DNA of 11,769 nt from G963676205 sp964342525 (lineage in GTDB: Bacteria > Campylobacterota > Campylobacteria > Campylobacterales > Arcobacteraceae), in the NCBI GenBank assembly GCA_964342525.1, contig CAYFGQ010000090.1:1-11769 (forward strand), in the 5' to 3' direction. A program made the position numbers and the translations under genes. Below are positions 7,538 to 11,769 of the stretch, in pieces. The first letter of the stretch is position 1. Each line of letters starts with the position of its first letter. The notes below the pieces were generated by a model. That model searched no databases. It was given only the letters and a program-made list of their open reading frames with translations, and had not been told where the DNA came from.

Positions 7538-8509
7538 TTAAACTCTATTAGGATCATAAACCTCATTATTTTTATACAAAGAATGGGCAATAATCAATAG
7601 TTTTCTCATAACTGCAACTTGTGCCACTGTAGTATGTTTTCCATTTTCTTTTAAATTCTCATAAAATCTTTTTAGTTTTGTATTGTGCATAATTGCTGTT
7701 ATTGTTGGCATAAATAATGCTCCTCTACATATTTTTGATCCAGCCTTTGATATTCTAGGTTTTTTTCTTATCGAACTACCTGAACTATTTTCTGTAGGAT
7801 CTAATCCTGCTAAGGATACTATTTGTCTTTGATTTGCATCTGGGTATTGTATGAAATGGGATAATAGTATAATAGAAGATATTTCTCCTATACCACTTAT
7901 TGTTTGTAAATTTAAAAACGGCTCTAGTAATGAATTATCTTTTTTTATAATCGATTTAATCTTTTCTATAAGTTTTAATTCTTGTTTCTTTAAAAACCTA
8001 TATTGCCTTTCAAGCTCTTCTATCATATAACTATTTTGTTTTTTTGCTTTTAGTGCTGATATATGATTCTTTACAGTTGTTTGTTGTTTTACTATAAGTT
8101 TATATCCTGATATTAGTTCTTTTAGTTCCTCTTTAACTACATTAATTACGGGTATTTTAATATCTTTATCTTTAGCTACTAAAAACATTTGGGAAAGAAT
8201 TCTTGCATCTACTTTATCGGTTTTATTTCTTTCTCCTAATCCTTTCGCAAGGTTAGAACTTCTTTTAGGATTAATTATAAAACATCTAATGTTTTTTTCA
8301 CTACAAAAGGCTTTTAAAGCATAAGAATAATTACCAGTAGGTTCAAACACAAATACTAATTTATCTATCTCTTTTTTGTAATACTTTTTTAGCTTTGAAT
8401 AGAAAGCTTTTATTGAGTTTAAATCATTATCAATAATTAAATCAGAATTAGTTTTAGGAATATATACATTTATAGTTGACTTACTAATATCTAAACCGAT
8501 AGAATACAT
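7538..8509 (-). CDS. IS110-family DEDD transposase / RNA-guided recombinase (323 aa)
   Basis: The protein catalyses excision and insertion of its element through circular intermediates; studied relatives such as the IS621 enzyme are guided by a bridge RNA made from the element's own noncoding end. The N-terminal RuvC-like domain shows all four acidic residues: Asp7 (GLDISK), Glu56 (FEPTGNY), Asp98 and Asp101 (TDKVDARILSQM). A charged, probably coiled-coil linker covers about 125-195. The C-terminal Transposase_20 domain begins with the helix-hairpin-helix-like LQTISGIGEISS (201-212) and holds the NSSGSS motif, with Ser243 the likely catalytic serine, then RISKAGSKICRGALF (252-266). Length is normal for the family, and there is no frameshift or internal stop. 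The ATG at 8509-8507 is preceded by AAAGG eight bases upstream. The gene is AT-rich like the host genes. Confidence 0.95.
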   Translation of the reverse strand: MYSIGLDISKSTINVYIPKTNSDLIIDNDLNSIKAFYSKLKKYYKKEIDKLVFVFEPTGNYSYALKAFCSEKNIRCFIINPKRSSNLAKGLGERNKTDKVDARILSQMFLVAKDKDIKIPVINVVKEELKELISGYKLIVKQQTTVKNHISALKAKKQNSYMIEELERQYRFLKKQELKLIEKIKSIIKKDNSLLEPFLNLQTISGIGEISSIILLSHFIQYPDANQRQIVSLAGLDPTENSSGSSIRKKPRISKAGSKICRGALFMPTITAIMHNTKLKRFYENLKENGKHTTVAQVAVMRKLLIIAHSLYKNNEVYDPNRV

Positions 8510-8623
8510 ATCAAGAACCTTTGTATTAATATAAAGAGTTCGTTAGGGTAGGACTAGGTTCCTACCTGATAAGTTATACAACTTTATACTCGTAAAATTC
8601 GACCTAGTAAATCTACTGATCTT
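8510..8623 (-). ncRNA. Structured 5' noncoding end of the insertion sequence, candidate bridge RNA
   Basis: This 114-base leader lies between the presumed element border and the transposase start. It can form a 6-bp hairpin (GGTAGG 8547-8552 with CCTACC 8561-8566) and a 5-bp hairpin (AAGTT 8571-8575 with AACTT 8580-8584, loop ATAC). The loop of the first contains seven bases (8553-8559, ACTAGGT on plus) fully complementary to 8602-8608 (ACCTAGT), which could form a pseudoknot or an alternative stem. IS110-group elements carry the bridge RNA in exactly this position, upstream of the recombinase. The known IS621 RNA (about 177 nt) is longer, so the RNA may extend beyond 8623 or be compact here. 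Target and donor loops could not be assigned from one copy. Confidence 0.4.
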
Positions 8624-8631
8624 GTTGCCAC

Positions 8632-8738
8632 TCAAATTTAAAGTATAACTATTTAACTTTTGTTCAAGCTAATCAAAATTATTTTTAATTGCTCAGGAAG
8701 ACAATCAATATATCATTCTCTAAAAAACTCTATGAATA
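8632..8738. other. AT-rich noncoding stretch outside the insertion sequence
   Basis: No gene, repeat or stable hairpin is apparent in these bases. It separates the presumed element border from the promoter-like sequence that begins at 8739. Confidence 0.4.
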
Positions 8739-8744
8739 TATAAT
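8739..8744 (+). promoter_or_regulatory. Promoter-like -10 box before the candidate small RNA
   Basis: TATAAT occurs in an AT-rich run, with a second weaker box, TATTAT, at 8762-8767. Transcription from either would enter the paired hairpins at 8783-8838. Given the AT richness, such boxes arise easily by chance. Confidence 0.25.
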
Positions 8745-8750
8745 ATCATA

Positions 8751-8855
8751 TACCATAAATGTATTATACGAGTAGGACAGGCGAAAGGCTAAATGCCTTT
8801 CAAGATAATCCAGCGAGTTTATAATTGAAGATAAACTCTAGAATTTTCATTTTTG
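8751..8855 (+). ncRNA. Candidate small RNA with two perfect hairpins (start and strand uncertain)
   Basis: Two tandem perfect hairpins lie here. The first is GAAAGGC 8783-8789 with GCCTTTC 8795-8801 around a TAAAT loop. The second is GAGTTTAT 8815-8822 with ATAAACTC 8831-8838 around an 8-base loop, followed on the plus strand by a T-rich tract (8844-8855) that would suit a weak terminator. A TATAAT box at 8739-8744 would start it near 8751, giving an RNA of about 100 nucleotides. Alternatively the hairpins serve on the minus strand as the 3' end of the membrane-protein transcript, or form part of the far left end of the insertion sequence. Confidence 0.3.
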
Positions 8856-8881
8856 TGATATATTTTATAGAATATGTAAAA

Positions 8882-9586
8882 TTATATCTTAATTGTCATG
8901 ATCTTTTCTCTACATTCCTTTGTTAATTCAAAGTTTTTTTCAACAGACTCAATAAGAACTTTTTGTAACTTTTCAGCATGTTCTTTTGTATCAACAAAGC
9001 TATATTGTAAGATAGATAGACCTAAAATACTTGTTGTCAAAATTGAAATTATAGGATTTAAAATCCAGCTTGAAAGTTTCGAATAGTGTCTTTGAAGAAA
9101 TATTCTTGTAGTTAACCCCAAAAAGATTAGCCATATTAAAACCCACATTAAAATAGATAATATTGCAAGATTATTCATTTTATTAAACTCTTGAGTATTT
9201 TTTAGAAATTCATCAACAAATATATGATTACCAACAATTACTATCATAACCATAAAAACTGGAATAATTAAGAGACTAAATTTGATGCTATGGATAAAAG
9301 TCTCTAAATAATATTCTTTTTCAAATGAATATTTAGTAAAAACTCCGATTAATAACATTCTAATTAAAGCCATCAAAAGAAAGCTTTTAACTAGCCACCA
9401 TAACCAATATTGGATACCAATAGCATCTAATATATTAAATTTCATTTCATTGTCTAAATATTTAATGCTTAGATTTGAAAATAAAAAAGATGCAATTAAA
9501 CTAATAATAAAAAGTATTAAAAGTAGTTTGAAATCTTTTGCAGTAATTTTACTTTTTAACTTAAAGAAACTGATGATTTTTGACAT
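8882..9586 (-). CDS. Integral membrane protein of unknown function (234 aa)
   Basis: I do not recognise a named family. There is a short basic N-terminus (FFKLKSKITAKDFK), then five likely membrane segments at about residues 20-37, 60-82, 101-119, 140-160 and 175-195, and a charged cytosolic or periplasmic tail (198-234) rich in Lys and Glu that could be helical. The aromatic cluster YWLWW at 60-64 marks the start of the second segment. There is no signal peptide cleavage pattern and no catalytic motif. The ATG at 9586-9584 has a strong ribosome binding site, AAGGGG, five bases upstream. The gene follows yaaA on the same strand but is separated from it by a strong hairpin and its own promoter, so it is probably an independent unit. 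Confidence 0.8.
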   Translation of the reverse strand: MSKIISFFKLKSKITAKDFKLLLILFIISLIASFLFSNLSIKYLDNEMKFNILDAIGIQYWLWWLVKSFLLMALIRMLLIGVFTKYSFEKEYYLETFIHSIKFSLLIIPVFMVMIVIVGNHIFVDEFLKNTQEFNKMNNLAILSILMWVLIWLIFLGLTTRIFLQRHYSKLSSWILNPIISILTTSILGLSILQYSFVDTKEHAEKLQKVLIESVEKNFELTKECREKIMTIKI

Positions 9587-9604
9587 TATAACCCCTTTTT
9601 AGAG

Positions 9605-9610
9605 ATTATA
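9605..9610 (-). promoter_or_regulatory. -10 box of the five-helix membrane protein gene
   Basis: Read on the minus strand this is TATAAT, 18 bases before the ATG. Transcription would begin near 9598 and leave a short leader that contains the AAGGGG ribosome binding site. The upstream region is AT-rich with T tracts, as at Campylobacterota sigma-70 promoters. Confidence 0.5.
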
Positions 9611-9662
9611 ATAAAATAATGAGGAAAAATATAAAAATATTACAGTTTGTGATATTTTTATG

Positions 9663-9701
9663 AGGAATTAGCTTACTCAACAATAGAGTAAACTAATTCC
9701 T
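9663..9701. terminator. Strong hairpin overlapping the yaaA stop codon
   Basis: AGGAATTAG (9663-9671) pairs with CTAATTCCT (9693-9701) and TTACTC (9673-9678) with GAGTAA (9686-9691), 15 pairs with a single C-A mismatch, around a 7-base loop. The yaaA stop codon (9673-9675) is within the stem. After it the plus strand reads GTTTATTTTTG and the minus strand CATAAAAATATC; so the T tract favours termination of plus-strand (antisense) transcription, while on the minus strand it marks the probable 3' end of the rpoD-yaaA operon transcript. Confidence 0.6.
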
Positions 9702-10413
9702 GTTTATTTTTGATGATCTTTATCTCTTCAATACAAAGATTCTGAATATTAAGCTTCATAAGCTCATCTATACTAAAAACATCATTCTTAGCTACTTCCC
9801 TAAGAACCATGCCCCTATAAGCTTTAGCCCAATGACTCACAACCTTACCACCCTTTAAAAACTTCAAAGTAGTATATTTTTTAGAAGGCACATAAAACTT
9901 ATCATAAAAACCAGCACGGATATCTAGGATATCTTCATCTTCTAGATAGTTATCTAGAGTTTCTGAGAAGTTTTGTTTGTAGAACTTTTCTATTACAAAA
10001 CCATCTATCTTTTCACCTTGCTTTAGTTTGTAGTTTGGTACATCTTGTTTTGCTAGGATTGGTCCAAAGATGTTTGAGAAAATGATAACATTTTCATTTA
10101 TGTATGTTTGCTCACTCTCACTTAAAGTAGGGTAGTCTAGGTAGTCGTAGGCTACTCCTGTGTATCTATCTATTGCTTTTTTTGTTGGAGCAGAGAAGAT
10201 ATCTACTTTAAATTCATTTGCTTTATTTATATCTTTTAAGCCAAAAAGTTTACATAGGGATTCATCAGAGCATGAATTTATGAAGTTGTTGTAGTTTGTT
10301 AGAACTTCTTTTCTTTTATCGAATAGCTCATTAAAGATATAGGTATCTTTATTAAAAGGTGGATTATCTCCACCTGCTGTTTTTGTTTCACTTGGTGCTA
10401 ATAGTATTTTCAT
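9673..10413 (-). CDS. yaaA: YaaA family peroxide stress resistance protein (DUF328/UPF0246, 246 aa)
   Basis: YaaA in E. coli limits free iron and oxidative DNA damage during peroxide stress and binds DNA; this is established for the family, not shown here. The sequence opens with MKILLAPSETK, the family's N-terminal strand (consensus M-x-x-L-L-S-P-A-K), and has the conserved AIDRYTGVAYDYLDY (80-94), SNIFGPILAKQDVPNYKLK (113-131) and KAYRGMVLRE (197-206) blocks in the family order. It is slightly shorter than the E. coli protein (258). The start ATG has AAGG five bases upstream. It begins ten bases after the stop of the preceding kinase-like gene, so both probably share the rpoD transcript. 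The product should be cytoplasmic. Confidence 0.92.
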   Translation of the reverse strand: MKILLAPSETKTAGGDNPPFNKDTYIFNELFDKRKEVLTNYNNFINSCSDESLCKLFGLKDINKANEFKVDIFSAPTKKAIDRYTGVAYDYLDYPTLSESEQTYINENVIIFSNIFGPILAKQDVPNYKLKQGEKIDGFVIEKFYKQNFSETLDNYLEDEDILDIRAGFYDKFYVPSKKYTTLKFLKGGKVVSHWAKAYRGMVLREVAKNDVFSIDELMKLNIQNLCIEEIKIIKNKQELVYSIVE

Positions 10414-10423
10414 GATTACCTTA

Positions 10424-11131
10424 TTATGTTATAAGTGGCATATTCATATTTATCATATTATCTTCAAAACTGATAAATATTCCATATTCACTTGCTGTAT
10501 CTACTAATTCAAAATCTTCCATAATATGTGTATTATCATCAAAGATATTCATTTGGATTAGGGCGTATTTTTTACCCTCTATTTTTATAAATTCACCTGT
10601 TTTAAGTCTTACATCTGTTGTGATAGATTCATTTGGATTGAATTTTGAATATACGCTATTTAGTATCTTTAAAAATTGGTTTACTGATATTTTAAGTTCA
10701 GGGATAGAAGGGTCGTAGTTTTTTACGAATTTTATCTTCTTATTTATATTTTTATATTTAATACTATTTGAGCTGATAGCAAGATCAAGGATAGTAAATA
10801 GGTTTACTGATTCTATGTTTGTTTTAAATTTAGTCTCTTTTTTAGCTGTTACACTTTTATATAGTTTTACATCTATAAAATCATCATTTTCATAGTTTAC
10901 ACTTACTGCATAAAATGTATAGTGTCCTAGATTGATATGAACATATGAGGTGTTAAATCCATAGGTAGGTGCGGCGTGTTTTAGTGCTAGATCAAAAATC
11001 TCTTTTGCTTTTACACGATTTAGTAAATATTGTGCTTCAGCATTAAGGTAGTGTATTTTACCACTTGAAGTAAATGTGATAAATGGATTGAGATCTTTCT
11101 CAATCCATTCAGGGTAATTGATGTTTTCCAT
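10424..11131 (-). CDS. PAS-like / degenerate histidine kinase-like protein (235 aa)
   Basis: Residues 1 to about 90 look like a PAS fold: an N-terminal helix WIEKDLNPFITF, then TSSGKIHYLNAEAQYLL (21-37), the usual 'goes back to what is perceived' PAS start. Residues 108-165 follow the layout of a histidine kinase ATPase domain: NLFTILDLAISSNSIKYKNI, KIKFVKNYDPSIPELKIS and NQFLKILNSVYSKF, equivalent to the region before and at the N box. The end (215-233, YGIFISFEDNMINMNMPL) resembles the last ATPase strands. The phospho-acceptor H box, the second Asn of the N box and the DxGxG and GxG nucleotide motifs are not seen, so catalysis and ATP binding are unlikely. It starts one base after the rpoD stop and precedes yaaA by ten bases. 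This suggests a conserved partner or regulator linked to the sigma factor operon; no function is established. Confidence 0.75.
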   Translation of the reverse strand: MENINYPEWIEKDLNPFITFTSSGKIHYLNAEAQYLLNRVKAKEIFDLALKHAAPTYGFNTSYVHINLGHYTFYAVSVNYENDDFIDVKLYKSVTAKKETKFKTNIESVNLFTILDLAISSNSIKYKNINKKIKFVKNYDPSIPELKISVNQFLKILNSVYSKFNPNESITTDVRLKTGEFIKIEGKKYALIQMNIFDDNTHIMEDFELVDTASEYGIFISFEDNMINMNMPLIT

Positions 11132-11132
11132 T

Positions 11133-11769
11133 TTAACTCTCTACGTAGTTTTTAAGGTTTTTACCAACTTTTGGGTGTTTTAGTTTTTTAATTGCTGAAC
11201 TCTCGATTTGTCTAACTCTTTCTCTTGTTACAGAAAGCTCTTTTCCAATCTCTTCTAGAGTTCTATCACTCTCATCATTTAATAGACCAAATCTCATTCT
11301 AACAACTGCTTGTTCTCTCTCATTTAATTGAGAAAGGATTTGATCGATTTGACCTGTTAAGTCCTCTTTCATAATATGATCTACTGGTGTTGGTGCAGCT
11401 GTATCTGGAACGAAGTCTCCAAATTTACCATCTTCATCTGATCCAATAGGTGCTTCAAGAGATACAGGCTCTTTAGTGATCTTGATCACTTGTTTTACTT
11501 TGTCAGTTGGTAATCCAACCTCTTTAGCAATTTGATCTACATCTGGCTCTTTACCTTCTTCTTGAATCCCTTTTCTAATGATCTTATTGATTCTATTAAT
11601 AGTCTCGATCATATGGATAGGGATTCTGATGGTTCTAGCTTGATCTGCAATTGCTCTTGAGATCGCTTGTCTAATCCACCATGTTGCATAAGTAGAGAAT
11701 TTATAACCTTTTTTATACTCAAACTTATCTACGGCTTTCATAAGACCAATATTTCCTTCTTGAATAAGA
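11133..11769 (-). CDS. rpoD: Primary sigma factor RpoD, C-terminal part (partial)
   Basis: The gene runs off the right end of the window; the frame is open to the edge and reads LIQEGNIGLMKAVDKFEY just before the first internal Met, typical of region 2.2. Then come KFSTYATWWIRQAISRAIADQ and ARTIRIP (regions 2.3-2.4, promoter melting and -10 recognition), region 3 (PIHMIETINRINK...), the spacer with EEGKEPD, region 4.1 and the region 4.2 helix-turn-helix RTLEEIGKELSVTRERVRQI that reads the -35 box. Residues are typical of the housekeeping sigma and no truncation is seen. The stop TAA is at 11135-11133 and the next gene begins one base later, indicating tight coupling. Its transcription start lies outside the window. 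Confidence 0.98.
   Translation of the reverse strand, partial: LIQEGNIGLMKAVDKFEYKKGYKFSTYATWWIRQAISRAIADQARTIRIPIHMIETINRINKIIRKGIQEEGKEPDVDQIAKEVGLPTDKVKQVIKITKEPVSLEAPIGSDEDGKFGDFVPDTAAPTPVDHIMKEDLTGQIDQILSQLNEREQAVVRMRFGLLNDESDRTLEEIGKELSVTRERVRQIESSAIKKLKHPKVGKNLKNYVES

Larger units (their letters stand above)
7488..8631 (-). mobile_element. IS110-family insertion sequence, probably intact (~1.14 kb, borders approximate)
   Basis: The element contains one complete DEDD transposase gene (7538-8509, minus strand). The octamer GTTGCCAC occurs at 7488-7495, just past the 3' end of the gene, and again at 8624-8631, 115 bases before its 5' end; I use these copies as provisional borders. This gives about 1.1 kb with a short 3' end of about 42 bases and a 5' noncoding end of about 115 bases. 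IS110 elements lack classical terminal inverted repeats and usually give little or no target duplication, which agrees with seeing no terminal repeats; the octamer may be a shared target/donor sequence and not a true duplication. The long 5' and short 3' noncoding ends fit the IS110 group and not the IS1111 group. The real left border could lie further out, up to about 8775. Confidence 0.6.

Noticed and set aside
8739..8881. Riboswitch for the downstream gene
   Set aside because: The nearest gene ends here on the opposite strand, so no plus-strand gene would be controlled; no known riboswitch core was recognised.
1..11769. CRISPR array, tRNA or rRNA genes
   Set aside because: No regularly spaced direct repeats and no cloverleaf or rRNA signature sequences were found on either strand by eye.

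Overview
The window looks like a chromosomal segment of an Arcobacter-like member of the Campylobacterota (Epsilonproteobacteria). The DNA is AT-rich, the housekeeping proteins are of the epsilonproteobacterial type, and rpoB and rpoC are separate genes that overlap by 11 bases. In Helicobacter and Wolinella the two are fused. The genus is an inference, because no rRNA is present.

Layout. Positions 1-4774 hold the end of rpoB and a complete rpoC, the last genes of the RNA polymerase operon. A small hairpin (4778-4798) separates them from a 127-residue membrane protein of unknown function (4809-5192). Next is a KefB/CPA2-type cation:proton antiporter with a C-terminal TrkA-N domain (5246-6865); its start codon lies so close to a consensus -10 box that it may be leaderless. 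Positions 6866-8881 carry no host gene. The first part (6866-7496) is locally GC-rich and full of inverted repeats: a ~157-bp imperfect palindrome (7005-7161), a 120-bp element closed by a 23-bp inverted repeat (7311-7430) and a stretch around a 12-bp perfect palindrome (7441-7452). The second part is an apparently intact IS110-family insertion sequence on the minus strand (about 7488-8631), whose 5' noncoding end folds into hairpins with a loop-to-upstream complementarity, as expected of a candidate bridge RNA. The rest (8632-8881) is AT-rich and holds a candidate small plus-strand RNA.

From 8882 to the end everything is on the minus strand. Upstream in transcription is rpoD (partial, sigma-70 regions 2-4), then a PAS/histidine-kinase-like protein with a degenerate ATPase domain one base after the rpoD stop, then yaaA (peroxide stress, DUF328) ten bases later. 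These three look like one operon ending at a strong hairpin that overlaps the yaaA stop codon. A separate five-helix membrane protein (8882-9586) follows with its own promoter and a good ribosome binding site.

The two host blocks (RNA polymerase beta/beta' and the primary sigma factor) converge on the central island, which is therefore a sink for terminators, palindromic repeats and an IS element. The most interesting parts are the structured noncoding elements in 7005-7430, the IS110 leader, and the degenerate kinase in the rpoD operon.
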